Part shown: one piece after another, positions 34,594 through 42,554 of the stretch
Layout of the letters: every line of letters starts with the position of its first letter
Position numbering within the stretch: position 1 is the stretch's first letter
Source: Paenibacillus sp. RUD330
GTDB taxonomy: Bacteria > Bacillota > Bacilli > Paenibacillales > Paenibacillaceae
Reading direction: 5' to 3'
Length of the DNA: 64,000 bases
NCBI RefSeq assembly: GCF_002243345.2
Contig: NZ_CP022655.2
Location: 5,450,001 to 5,514,000 of the forward strand
Notes under the pieces: generated by a model
Database searches by the model: none
Told to the model about the DNA's origin: nothing
The model's input: the letters and a program-made list of their open reading frames with translations, nothing else
Position numbers and translations under genes: made by a program

Positions 34594-35526
34594 CTATCGT
34601 CCATATAAAGACAAAATACCAGCCGCTTTTTCAATTAAATGTTCTCTGATATGCGAAGGGCTCAAACATTCGCAGTGATTGGTAAACCTTAATAAGGAGT
34701 CATAACCTTGCTCATTATCTTCCAATGAAATTGTTGCAGTGTACCAGCCATCCGAATAAGAAACAATACAATCTTCACCATAATAATCTATCATCGTCTT
34801 TTTAATATTCTCATTAAATCTAATTTGAACGTTTATCCATGATACTTCTTTGGAGAATGATGCATCCATCTCATCGATTTCAAAATTGCTCGGGACAAAT
34901 GTAGTCTTTGATAGAGAAATATTAGATATCCGGTAAACTCTAAATGTTCGAAACTCCTGCTTTGTCCGACAAAAGCCTTGCAAGTACCAATGATTTCCCT
35001 TGTGAACAAGTCGGTACGGCTCGACTTCCCGGTTGGACGTCCCTCCCTGTGCGTTGCAATATTCAAAATGTAATATTTTCTGCTGATCCAAAGCTCTTTG
35101 CACGCATTCTAGAAATTGCTCCAAACGAGCGTCTGCATACCACGGCGTCAGGTCAATGACGATTTGTTCCGTTTGTCTTTCAACCAACGATAATTGATTA
35201 CTAGGCACCATACCTTTGACTTTGATAATGGCATTTTTGGATTGCTCGTCTTTTAATACAGATTGAAGGCCTAACAAACCAATAAGCATCGTGCGAATGT
35301 CGTTGTTGGTAAAAAACTTTTTATCTACTTTATATTCTTCCAGAATACCAATGCCGCCCAGACGTCCAGGGTAGGTTACGATCGGAATACCCGCCTGATT
35401 GATAGCTTCAATATCCCGGTAAATCGTACGGGTAGTCACTTCCAAAATGGCGGCCAGCTCTTTAGCATCCATTTTTCTGCGTTGCATGAGAAGCATAATA
35501 ATGGAGATTAATCGGTCGATCCTCAT
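34594..35526 (-). CDS. HTH-WYL transcriptional regulator (YafY type)
   Basis: The 310-residue product has an N-terminal winged helix (MRIDRLISIIMLLMQRRKMD, KELAAILEVTTRTIYRDIEA, residues 1-60) and a WYL domain (about 140-215, VEPYRLVHKGNHWYLQGFC, FRVYRI). A WCX domain follows. Start ATG 35526 has GGGGGTGA. It is divergent from the VOC gene at 35621, with a 94-nt shared promoter region, and probably controls it. The pair is the whole content of cassette E-D. Confidence 0.87.
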   Translation of the reverse strand: MRIDRLISIIMLLMQRRKMDAKELAAILEVTTRTIYRDIEAINQAGIPIVTYPGRLGGIGILEEYKVDKKFFTNNDIRTMLIGLLGLQSVLKDEQSKNAIIKVKGMVPSNQLSLVERQTEQIVIDLTPWYADARLEQFLECVQRALDQQKILHFEYCNAQGGTSNREVEPYRLVHKGNHWYLQGFCRTKQEFRTFRVYRISNISLSKTTFVPSNFEIDEMDASFSKEVSWINVQIRFNENIKKTMIDYYGEDCIVSYSDGWYTATISLEDNEQGYDSLLRFTNHCECLSPSHIREHLIEKAAGILSLYGR

Positions 35527-35620
35527 CCTGTCACCCCCTCTACCCTTTAAACTATGACATAATGTTGTCAAGTTTTACATGATACAATCAATCCAATTCT
35601 ATCATTGGAGGTTGGGCTGA

Positions 35621-36121
35621 ATGAACGAGAACCAAATGTTGCATGCTGAGAACCATACCATTACCCCTTGGATCACTACAAAAAGCACAGAAAAATTGAT
35701 TGCCTTTTTGGCTTCCGCCTTTTATGCACAGGAACTTGGCCGGGTATACAATGCTGACGGAAGCATAGGGCATGCAGAGGTACGCATCGGTGATTCAAAA
35801 ATTCTCATGTTCGATTCTCCTGACGAATGGCCGCCGTTTCCTTGCTTAATTCGTCTGTACGTGGACGACAGTGATAAATTTTATGCTCAGGCCATAGAGG
35901 CCGGCGCTACATCCATGACGAAAGTGATAACCCAGGCATGGGGGGAACGAGGTGGAAGAGTAATTGATCCGTTCGGGAATATATGGTGGATAACATCCAA
36001 AATAGAGGACGTTAGTCCTGAAGAAATGATAGAGCGGTCAAAACAGCAAAAGTATATCGATGCTATGGAATATGCCCAGAAGAGCTTTAATCCATTTTTG
36101 ACGGATGTGGAAAAGAGCTGA
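35621..36121 (+). CDS. VOC-family protein (PhnB-like)
   Basis: The 166-residue product is a glyoxalase-fold protein of the PhnB/YdeN kind. It opens with HTITPWITTKSTEKLIAFLA, has HAEVRIGDSKILMFD in the middle and GERGGRVIDPFGNIWWIT before a C-terminal helical tail (about 128-166). The substrate is not known. Start ATG 35621 has GGAGG upstream. It is divergent from the WYL regulator, which is likely its controller. Confidence 0.85.
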   Translation: MNENQMLHAENHTITPWITTKSTEKLIAFLASAFYAQELGRVYNADGSIGHAEVRIGDSKILMFDSPDEWPPFPCLIRLYVDDSDKFYAQAIEAGATSMTKVITQAWGERGGRVIDPFGNIWWITSKIEDVSPEEMIERSKQQKYIDAMEYAQKSFNPFLTDVEKS

Positions 36122-36164
36122 AAGCCAGAGCCTGAACCACCAAAAAGAGGATTTTTGCAGACAT

Positions 36165-36193
36165 TTTCGCCGTCACTTATGGTAAGTTTCCCC
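36165..36193 (-). repeat. rlmH-type attachment site D
   Basis: Minus-strand reading GGG GAA ACT TAC CAT AAG TGA, then CGGCGAAAA: G-E-T-Y-H-K plus stop. The most divergent copy, with Pro to Thr. It is fused in frame to remains of an LplB-type permease gene. Confidence 0.72.
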
Positions 36194-36423
36194 CATTGAT
36201 CTTGAATGCTTGAGAACGTTGCCCAAGCTCAACCTCACCATCAGCACGACGATCAGGGCGATACCCGAAAGGGTGACGTGCCAGGTCTGGCGCCAGCGGT
36301 TCGCACCGTCGATGACTGCCGCTTCGTAATGAGCAGGCCGAGCGCCCAACTGAGGATTCCCTCCGAAGGGGATAATATATCGATCAGAATGTCGCCCAGA
36401 ATAATCCAAGACAGAAAATGGGG
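36194..36423 (-). pseudogene. Fragments of an LplB-type sugar ABC permease gene
   Basis: In one frame the DNA reads PHFLSWIILGDILIDILSPS, then EGILSWALGLL. After a deletion and frameshift, the next frame reads HYEAAVIDGANRWRQTWHVT and LSGIALIVVLMVRLSLGNVL. Those are the extracytoplasmic PHF(L/I)SW segment and the cytoplasmic EAA loop of LplB-family oligosaccharide permeases. The remnant runs straight into att site D, so the gene was cut by deletion or cassette recombination. Confidence 0.65.
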
Positions 36424-36461
36424 GGCCTTTTTTTTTCAATTTTGGACTTTTTCAGGAGCAA

Positions 36462-37127
36462 CTAATTAGTCGAATCCGAAGGCCACACTCGCCCGCTCCT
36501 CTGGGTGTCTATGCGGTAATCGGAATATTTGCCCCGGAAAAATTCACGGCCAAGCTGCTCGGCGGCGGTAACCGGAGAGCTTGGGTCATTCACCACCTCG
36601 CCGCGGCTGTTGCCGAAGCCTCGTACGACACCAACAAATTCGGAGTCTGTGTAGCGGGAATACTCCTGAATTTGATGGATAATGCCGAGCGATGCGCCCG
36701 GATAAGTCTCCTCGGAAGCCAGCGCAAGGCCAATACGCTTGCGGGACATCCTCTCCATAACATGGGCCGATTCCGAGTACGACGCTGCATAATAGCAGAA
36801 TGTGCGATCGAAGAACGCTTTTGTCTGAGCTGATAACCCGTACCAGTACACCGGGGAACAGAACACCACACCGTCGGCCGGTAGAAAGTCATCGAAAAAC
36901 AGCGTCCGGTACTGGTCGGCAATAGCGCACTCGCCGTCCGGAAGACGACATGTCCGGCAATCATGGAGGAAGCTTGAAATGTACGAGTCAATGAACCGCA
37001 ACGATACCTGAGTTCTCACCTGCTCGGCGCCACGCTGAACAGCTGCTGCAAGCGCGGCAGAATTCCCTTCGCGTCGCGGGCTGCCAACGAGGATAAGCAG
37101 CTTTTGTGAATGGTTTTTTGGATTCAA
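36462..37127 (-). CDS. NADPH-dependent FMN reductase / flavodoxin-like protein
   Basis: The 221-residue product has the flavodoxin-like start LLILVGSPRREGNSAALAAA (FMN phosphate loop), a Cys-rich insertion HDCRTCRLPDGECAI (three Cys near residue 60) and VVFCSPVYWYGLSAQTKAFF near 90. It belongs to the iron-sulfur flavoprotein-like/NAD(P)H-dependent oxidoreductase group. Start is TTG 37127 with GGGGAA upstream. It is divergent from a LysR gene, with a long palindrome in the shared region, so it is probably the LysR target. Confidence 0.82.
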   Translation of the reverse strand: MNPKNHSQKLLILVGSPRREGNSAALAAAVQRGAEQVRTQVSLRFIDSYISSFLHDCRTCRLPDGECAIADQYRTLFFDDFLPADGVVFCSPVYWYGLSAQTKAFFDRTFCYYAASYSESAHVMERMSRKRIGLALASEETYPGASLGIIHQIQEYSRYTDSEFVGVVRGFGNSRGEVVNDPSSPVTAAEQLGREFFRGKYSDYRIDTQRSGRVWPSDSTN

Positions 37128-37204
37128 TTCTATTTCCCCTTTCCAAATGCGGTTTTATGTTTAACGCTTTCTTATCCTCATTGTAATAATGAAATTGCAA
37201 ATTG

Positions 37205-37238
37205 AATAATGATCGATATTGATATCGGTATCATTATT
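37205..37238. promoter_or_regulatory. Palindromic LysR-type operator
   Basis: CGATAT and ATATCG flank a TG centre, and AATAATGAT (37205-37213) mirrors ATCATTATT (37230-37238). The site lies between the divergent reductase and LysR genes and contains the T-N11-A type core. Confidence 0.65.
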
Positions 37239-37265
37239 TCTGATATCCCTTTGAAGGAGTAAAGC

Positions 37266-38123
37266 ATGGAACTGATTGATCTCAAAGTATTTTTGAGCAT
37301 TGCAGAAGAAGGCAGTATTTCGCGGGCAGCTGAACGATTGGAGTACGTGCAGTCGAATGTTACCGCGCGAATCCGTAAGCTGGAGTCTGAATTGGGGGTA
37401 GAGTTGTTCCACAGACATTCCAAAGGCGTCACACTATCTGAGAAGGGGATCGTATTCCGCAAATATGCGCTAACGATTATGAATTTGTCCGAAGAAGCGG
37501 TTAAAGAGGTCCGGGAGACTTCTTATCCAAGCGGCTCCTTAGCGATCGGCGTTGTAGAGACCGTTACGTGCGGAAATTTTATGAACATCTTATCAGATTT
37601 TCAATTGCAATACCCTGATGTATCGCTTTCCTTTATAACTGGAACCTCATCGGAGCTTCTTGCAAAGGTGCTAAACTATCAATTGGATGGCGCCTTCATC
37701 ACTGGTGATATCAAGTCGCCTCAGTTGATTTGTGAATATACGATGCAGGAGCAGGTCAAGCTACTGACCAAAAAAACAGATGAGGTTTACCCGGACCTGT
37801 CGAATACAAAATGGGCTGTTTCTCCGAAGGGATGTCCATTCAGAGCTATTTTGGAGGAGTGGCTTGGCAACAAAGGAATACCTCTGGTGAATATGATTGA
37901 AATCGGTTCGTTGGAAACGCTCCTGAGTTGTGTGCGGTCCGGTCTTGCTGCTACGCTGCTGCCTGAATCCGTGCTGACTGGAGCCTACAAGTCGCTGGGT
38001 GCATTCACGATTCCGGCAGCGTTTAGGTGTACGCAGACAAACCTGGTTCGCCGGAATGCTCCATTTTCCAGTAAAGCCTTGACAGCTTTCGTAGAGATGG
38101 TGAAGATTGCTGGCCTGGAATAA
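37266..38123 (+). CDS. LysR-family transcriptional regulator
   Basis: The 285-residue product has the LysR winged helix (LIDLKVFLSIAEEGSISRAA, ERLEYVQSNVTARIRKLESE, residues 1-60) and a substrate-binding domain (about 90-285; GSLAIGVVETVTCGNFMNIL, IEIGSLETLLSCVRSGLAAT). Start ATG 37266 has GAAGGAG. It should regulate the divergent flavin reductase gene through the palindrome between them, and perhaps the downstream MetX-like gene. The inducer is unknown. Confidence 0.9.
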   Translation: MELIDLKVFLSIAEEGSISRAAERLEYVQSNVTARIRKLESELGVELFHRHSKGVTLSEKGIVFRKYALTIMNLSEEAVKEVRETSYPSGSLAIGVVETVTCGNFMNILSDFQLQYPDVSLSFITGTSSELLAKVLNYQLDGAFITGDIKSPQLICEYTMQEQVKLLTKKTDEVYPDLSNTKWAVSPKGCPFRAILEEWLGNKGIPLVNMIEIGSLETLLSCVRSGLAATLLPESVLTGAYKSLGAFTIPAAFRCTQTNLVRRNAPFSSKALTAFVEMVKIAGLE

Positions 38124-38261
38124 ATTCCACCCGATTCCATTTTATAACTCTATTTCCTGTCTCCCTCCTCTATGAAGTGGAGGTAAATAAAGTCTTAAAC
38201 TGCGGCTGCTGCAATGATTAAACTAGAATGAAACCAATTCAATTTTGGGAGGGACTATATC

Positions 38262-39239
38262 ATGGAATATGAGATTTTGGAGCTAGGCGATTATACCCTG
38301 CAGTCAGGTGCAGTGCTAAATAACGCTTTTCTCGCATACAAAACTTATGGGACTTTGAATGCTGAGAAGAACAATGTTATTTTGTATCCTACAGCTCTGG
38401 GCGATACCCATCGAAGTAATGAATGGTTGATCGGCGAAGGTATGGCACTGGATCCGAATAAATACTTTATTATTGTTCCAAATCTTTTAGGAAACGGCTT
38501 GTCTTCATCCCCTAGCAACATAGAAATACCGTCAGATAAGAACTCATTTCCTCTTATTACAATCTATGATAATGTGCGAATACAGCACCATCTCATGATG
38601 TACAAACTAGGAATTAAGAAGATTGCTCTGGTCACAGGCTGGTCATTAGGAGCTATGCAAGCCTTTGAATGGGGAGCCGCTTATCCCAATATGGTTCAAC
38701 GGATAGCACCTTTTAACGGAACAGCCAAGACTTGGCCTCACACCTATGCCTTCTTTGAAGGTGTAAAAGCTCCACTGGAGACTAACGGCACGAGCACAAG
38801 CTTACGAGCCGTAGGACGTATTTACGCCGGATGGGGACTCTCGCATGCGTTCTATCGTAATAGCTGCTACAAGGAGCTAGGGTACGATTCATTAGATGAG
38901 TTTATTGCCGGTTTCTGGGAGCAAAACTTTCTTACGCTTGACCCTTACAACTTATTGGCAATGATTCGCACAGGGCAACATGCCGACATCAGCAATAATC
39001 CCTTGTACAAGGGTGATTTCAATAAGGCACTCCAAAGTATCAAGGCCCAAGCCTGCATTATGCCAGGAAAAACAGATCTCTATTTTACGCACGATGATAG
39101 CATGTACGAAGCCGATCATATGCCGAACGCATGCATACATCCAATAGACTCCATTTGGGGACATTTTGCTGGAAGGGGTATTCATCAGCCTGATATCTCA
39201 TTTATTAATGATGCACTAAATAATCTTCTATCCAATTGA
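38262..39239 (+). CDS. MetX-like alpha/beta hydrolase (homoserine acetyltransferase family)
   Basis: The 325-residue product has the family's layout: AYKTYGTLNAEKNNVILYPT, IIVPNLLGNGLSSSPSN and the nucleophile elbow TGWSLGAMQAFEWGAAYPNM (Ser near residue 130). The late acid is probably Asp in PGKTDLYFTHDDS and the catalytic His is in IWGHFAGRG. It lacks close similarity to true MetX substrate-binding regions, so it may be a plain esterase or acyltransferase. Start ATG 38262 has GGGAGGG. It is a single-gene unit in cassette D-B. Confidence 0.82.
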   Translation: MEYEILELGDYTLQSGAVLNNAFLAYKTYGTLNAEKNNVILYPTALGDTHRSNEWLIGEGMALDPNKYFIIVPNLLGNGLSSSPSNIEIPSDKNSFPLITIYDNVRIQHHLMMYKLGIKKIALVTGWSLGAMQAFEWGAAYPNMVQRIAPFNGTAKTWPHTYAFFEGVKAPLETNGTSTSLRAVGRIYAGWGLSHAFYRNSCYKELGYDSLDEFIAGFWEQNFLTLDPYNLLAMIRTGQHADISNNPLYKGDFNKALQSIKAQACIMPGKTDLYFTHDDSMYEADHMPNACIHPIDSIWGHFAGRGIHQPDISFINDALNNLLSN

Positions 39240-39258
39240 ATTTCATAAATCAAAAGCC

Positions 39259-39528
39259 TTGCTGGGCTTTCCAGGGCCGCCAACAATTCTAATTCAGTGT
39301 AAAAGACAAAAAGATTTGGTCGAGCAAACTATTGTAAAAGCCTTGTACGCTGATGTGCTATATGAAAAAGCAGAAAAAGGATTGATAGTGACAACAAGCA
39401 GCTTTTCGCCTGGATCAAGAAAATTATGTTCTGCTCGGGCATATCCAGTCGCGGAGGCGAATCGCGAAACTCTACGCAGTTGGATTATGGTGATGCGTAA
39501 ACCAGATACCGGCATCTGGAGCTTGTAA
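39259..39528 (+). pseudogene. Truncated Mrr-type restriction endonuclease gene
   Basis: The 89-residue frame reads ILIQCKRQKDLVEQTIVKAL, YADVLYEKAEKGLIVTTSSF, SPGSRKLCSARAYPVAEANR, then ETLRSWIMVMRKPDTGIW before a stop. This is the C-terminal part of an Mrr_cat endonuclease (QCKR ... GLIVTTSxFSPG). The N-terminal half with the first catalytic Asp is absent. It lies just inside att site B. Confidence 0.7.
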
Positions 39529-39581
39529 AAAGTATATTTCCCTGTAAATTATACCTGTTCTTCAGAAGCTGATCCATAAGA

Positions 39582-39610
39582 TTTCGCCGTCACTTATGAT
39601 ACGGTTCACC
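39582..39610 (-). repeat. rlmH-type attachment site B (distal end of the recombinase cassette)
   Basis: Minus-strand reading GGT GAA CCG TAT CAT AAG TGA, then CGGCGAAAT: G-E-P-Y-H-K plus stop. On its cassette side is an inverted copy: TTATGATACGGT (39594-39605) pairs with ACCGTATCATAA (39608-39619), and outer arms ATTTCGC/GCGAAAT extend it. Confidence 0.85.
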
Positions 39611-39806
39611 GTATCATAAATAGAGCGAAATGAAGGACGCCCTGGTTAGGCGCCCTTCACACTTGGACAAGGGTTTGAAGCAGTGACCCGTGGCTGTGCA
39701 AAATCACAATTCACCGAAGTGTTCTGCCGAGGATGGTTGGTGAGGTTACGTAGTAACATATGCAATCACAGGGATCCCTCTTTCATCGATAGTATCCAGG
39801 GGTACC

Positions 39807-40547
39807 TTACTTTGCTTTAAACTCCAGGTCATCAAAAAGGCCAGTTTCAAGTTCACTTGTGCTAAATTCTAACTTGATATCTTTTCTTAACGTATTATAG
39901 TCTATAATGATCGTACGAACGATCTTCTTAATCAATTCAAATTCCTCATTATCGAACGCTTTTTTAAGTTCTTCATCTTCCACATTCTTTCCAGAACCAG
40001 AGTAATGGCGATGTGCATACCGGTAGGCGACAGCAAGCTTCAGCAATTTCTGCGAGGCAATATCTCCGTTTGCTATGATAAAATCACAAATCTGCTTCTT
40101 GTTGTACTCAGTAACGGAATCCGTTATTTCTTCTGCCTTCTGACTTAAGATAGTACTAGAAAAAAGATCTGCTTTCATTTCCGTCCGTTTACCGTGGATT
40201 TCAAAGAAAGGAACGTCATCCGATGGATAATTTAAGCCATGATATTTCTCAGCAAAGTATCTAAAGTATTCCGACTGAGCTACGATGGCATACAGCTTCG
40301 CATATAACTGGGAATATTGTTTGTAATAGAAATCATTTTTAAAACTTAACTCCGTAGAAAAATCCGCAAACTCCTTTTGAAACACATTTTTTACTTCTTC
40401 GGTTTTTTGTGTAATATCCCCAATGTCTTCTTTGGTCGCTAAGTTTTTCCCTTTTTCGTTCATATAAGTAGGCAAATAGTTTTTTATAAAAAGTCCAAGA
40501 GAAAAGAAACCCGCAATAATTACTAGAAGCAATATTCCATCCCACAT
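39807..40547 (-). CDS. Membrane-anchored coiled-coil protein, hypothetical
   Basis: The product (246 residues from ATG 40547) has one N-terminal membrane helix (about residues 1-20) followed by NYLPTYMNEKGKNLATKEDI, a short conserved motif found after the anchor in many uncharacterised prokaryotic membrane proteins. A helical cytoplasmic domain fills the rest. ATG 40547 is favoured because GAAGGGG lies 9 nt upstream; an ATG three codons earlier is too close. It is next to AbiH in a defence-gene cluster, so a membrane effector or sensor role is possible but unproven. Confidence 0.65.
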   Translation of the reverse strand: MWDGILLLVIIAGFFSLGLFIKNYLPTYMNEKGKNLATKEDIGDITQKTEEVKNVFQKEFADFSTELSFKNDFYYKQYSQLYAKLYAIVAQSEYFRYFAEKYHGLNYPSDDVPFFEIHGKRTEMKADLFSSTILSQKAEEITDSVTEYNKKQICDFIIANGDIASQKLLKLAVAYRYAHRHYSGSGKNVEDEELKKAFDNEEFELIKKIVRTIIIDYNTLRKDIKLEFSTSELETGLFDDLEFKAK

Positions 40548-40768
40548 TAAAATCATCCCCTTCGTTTAACCCTAGACAATAATATCGCACCATCAGCAGC
40601 GGAGCTGTTAAGTTCAGTTGAACGATACTGAACCCCAATTCAGCTTTAGCTATTGTGGTTTTACATGGACAAATGCTCAGAAAGGAACCATGTCAATTCA
40701 CCGCCGCGTGATGTTTTGGCCTTATGGAGAGGGAGCCTAGTAGTCATCCTGCATTAATGTGTCAGAAT

Positions 40769-41692
40769 CTAGGAAACATGATAAGTATCAAACACACCAT
40801 TAAAGCCACAAGATTTAATAACATTTTCGTATTCCTTACGTAGTACAATATCATCAAAGTCATTTAGATACCAAGTAACATCTGCATTCGTTAATCTGCG
40901 ACAAATCTCCGTTATGTATATTTTATCAACTTCGGAGAAAGAAAATCCGAATGAATATACTTTATCAACAGATATTGTTCTAATACTATTAAAGAAGTCC
41001 TCGTTCACCTTAATAGCTTCGGTTGTGTTCTTTCTTAATTTTTCTTGCATACCTTGTAGTGAGTTCTCAGAACCAACATGGCGCCCCATATATTCTTCTG
41101 TATAATCAGTATTGTTTCCATGCCCGAACAATAATTTGCCGCCTTGCTTTCCGTGAATGTGGCAAACATTCTTCGCTTCGTATAGCGCCTCTAACGTAGC
41201 AGTGTAGTTGAAGGTTAGGAAAAGATCTTTACCATTATCAATCAACTTTTCAAACTCACTCTTGGGAGATACTTCATCAATATCAATTGTATTGATCCAT
41301 CCAGCAAAATAATCGGTAATCTCCAATACTGCTCCGACAAGGTTGTTTGATAGGTCTTCATTTCTGTAAACTTTATGCCACTCGTTATCATCATCTTCAT
41401 CATCAAAGTTATCGAGGTATTCATCTAAATTTAAATAACCAAGTGATGTTTCGAGATCGGACCATTTTTCACCTTCCGGCTCGGCATTAGTAATGACCTC
41501 CATTAAGAAACCTACTACATCAATATCACCATAACTCATATCACCATCAGGCATCATTTGAGCTTCGGGTACACATCCATCGAATGAAGCATCCGGATAT
41601 TCCTCCTTAAGATATTGATGAAAGTCTTCATAGGATGTCCTCATTCCGTGAGCTATGTCAAACCCATTACCAATAATAAATAAACTAGTCAT
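40769..41692 (-). CDS. AbiH-family phage abortive-infection protein
   Basis: The 307-residue product begins LFIIGNGFDIAHGMRTSYED, the signature of AbiH, and has FLTFNYTATLEALYEAKNVC plus HIHGKQGGKLLFGHGN near residue 180. The Asn-Gly-Phe-Asp loop and HIHG motif define the family. The late segment VYSFGFSFSEVDKIYI is also typical. AbiH members protect against phages, with a mechanism not well established. Start ATG 41692 is spaced about 8 nt from AAGGAG; two earlier codons overlap the site. Confidence 0.88.
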   Translation of the reverse strand: MTSLFIIGNGFDIAHGMRTSYEDFHQYLKEEYPDASFDGCVPEAQMMPDGDMSYGDIDVVGFLMEVITNAEPEGEKWSDLETSLGYLNLDEYLDNFDDEDDDNEWHKVYRNEDLSNNLVGAVLEITDYFAGWINTIDIDEVSPKSEFEKLIDNGKDLFLTFNYTATLEALYEAKNVCHIHGKQGGKLLFGHGNNTDYTEEYMGRHVGSENSLQGMQEKLRKNTTEAIKVNEDFFNSIRTISVDKVYSFGFSFSEVDKIYITEICRRLTNADVTWYLNDFDDIVLRKEYENVIKSCGFNGVFDTYHVS

Positions 41693-41788
41693 TCTCATCA
41701 CTCCTTTACCAAACGAAGGAAAACAGCGGCCTATTTCCTCTTATTTCTGATTTAGTAACTCTTTAATGTTCCAAAAACGGAGGTCTCC

Positions 41789-42427
41789 TTAAACTTGAAT
41801 AACCTTATTTATAAGAAGCTTGAAGGTAGAACCTGTAGAAGTAGAGTAATCGAACCACTTCATTGAATATCTGCCATCAAGGTATAAAGCATCTCCTAAG
41901 GATCGAATAGTACTCGTTGCTGTGTCTTCCTTCCATTTAAGTTGACCAGTTAAAAATGCGCCTTCATGAACCCTAAACGCCTTGTCCTTAGTTTCTTTAG
42001 GGATCTTCCACTCTTGCCAGTATTCGTTATCATTAGTTACAATAACAGCATACCCGGATGTGTTGGGTACTTGTTTTACAACACGTTCAAGACGTGCTAT
42101 ATCTTGCACTATTAAGAATCGATTATTTGCTGGTGCTCCATGTCGTGCTAATTCATATGTTTCACCCAAATGCTGTAACGTTATCTTTCTTGTTTTATAT
42201 TTAAGTTCAATTGCAATATTTTGCCCATTAGAAAATTGAATCCAAATATCAATGTAGGTTCTACTACTAAACGCCTGTGGATTATACTCTAGCCTAATCA
42301 AAGCATAAGGATACATTGATTGGATTTTCCATGCAAACGCAAACTGAAAATCTGATTCTGAGTGGAAAACTGGACGATCTTTTGCTAATTCATTAAGTGC
42401 TAAATAAATATCAAAGTTGGAGTCCAT
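41789..42427 (-). CDS. Predicted PD-(D/E)XK nuclease-fold protein
   Basis: The 212-residue product has SESDFQFAFAWKIQSMYP (N-terminal helix with a Glu), then YIDIWIQFSNGQNIAIELKY: an Asp followed 14 residues later by E-x-K, the spacing of a PD-(D/E)XK active site. FLIVQDIARLERVV and YAVIVTNDNEYWQ supply the core strands. No family name can be given. Start ATG 42427 has GGAGGAAG. It sits between AbiH and the DUF6119-type gene, so a nuclease effector role is likely. Confidence 0.65.
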   Translation of the reverse strand: MDSNFDIYLALNELAKDRPVFHSESDFQFAFAWKIQSMYPYALIRLEYNPQAFSSRTYIDIWIQFSNGQNIAIELKYKTRKITLQHLGETYELARHGAPANNRFLIVQDIARLERVVKQVPNTSGYAVIVTNDNEYWQEWKIPKETKDKAFRVHEGAFLTGQLKWKEDTATSTIRSLGDALYLDGRYSMKWFDYSTSTGSTFKLLINKVIQV

Positions 42428-42554
42428 TGACTTCCTCCAAATTCCCACTATATTTTATCAGACATAAATTATATCGCTCTAAATTATTCATTTGAATTTC
42501 CGCAATTAGTTGAGGATTGAAATTATTGATCAATCACCTATTATCAGAAAAATA

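Larger units (their letters stand above)
23829..39610. mobile_element. Three stacked cassettes bounded by rlmH-type att sites C, E, D and B
   Basis: Direct repeats at 23829, 34369, 36165 and 39582 divide this stretch into cassettes of about 10.5, 1.8 and 3.4 kb. None carries its own recombinase. Contents are the SLH protein with its regulator, a WYL/VOC pair, and reductase/LysR/MetX-like genes with remnants. Together with cassette B-A they form a tandem array downstream of rlmH. Confidence 0.65.

Noticed and set aside
36173-36439. An 88-residue ORF ending in GETYHK as a real gene
   Set aside because: It consists of LplB permease fragments joined to att site D; no start signal.
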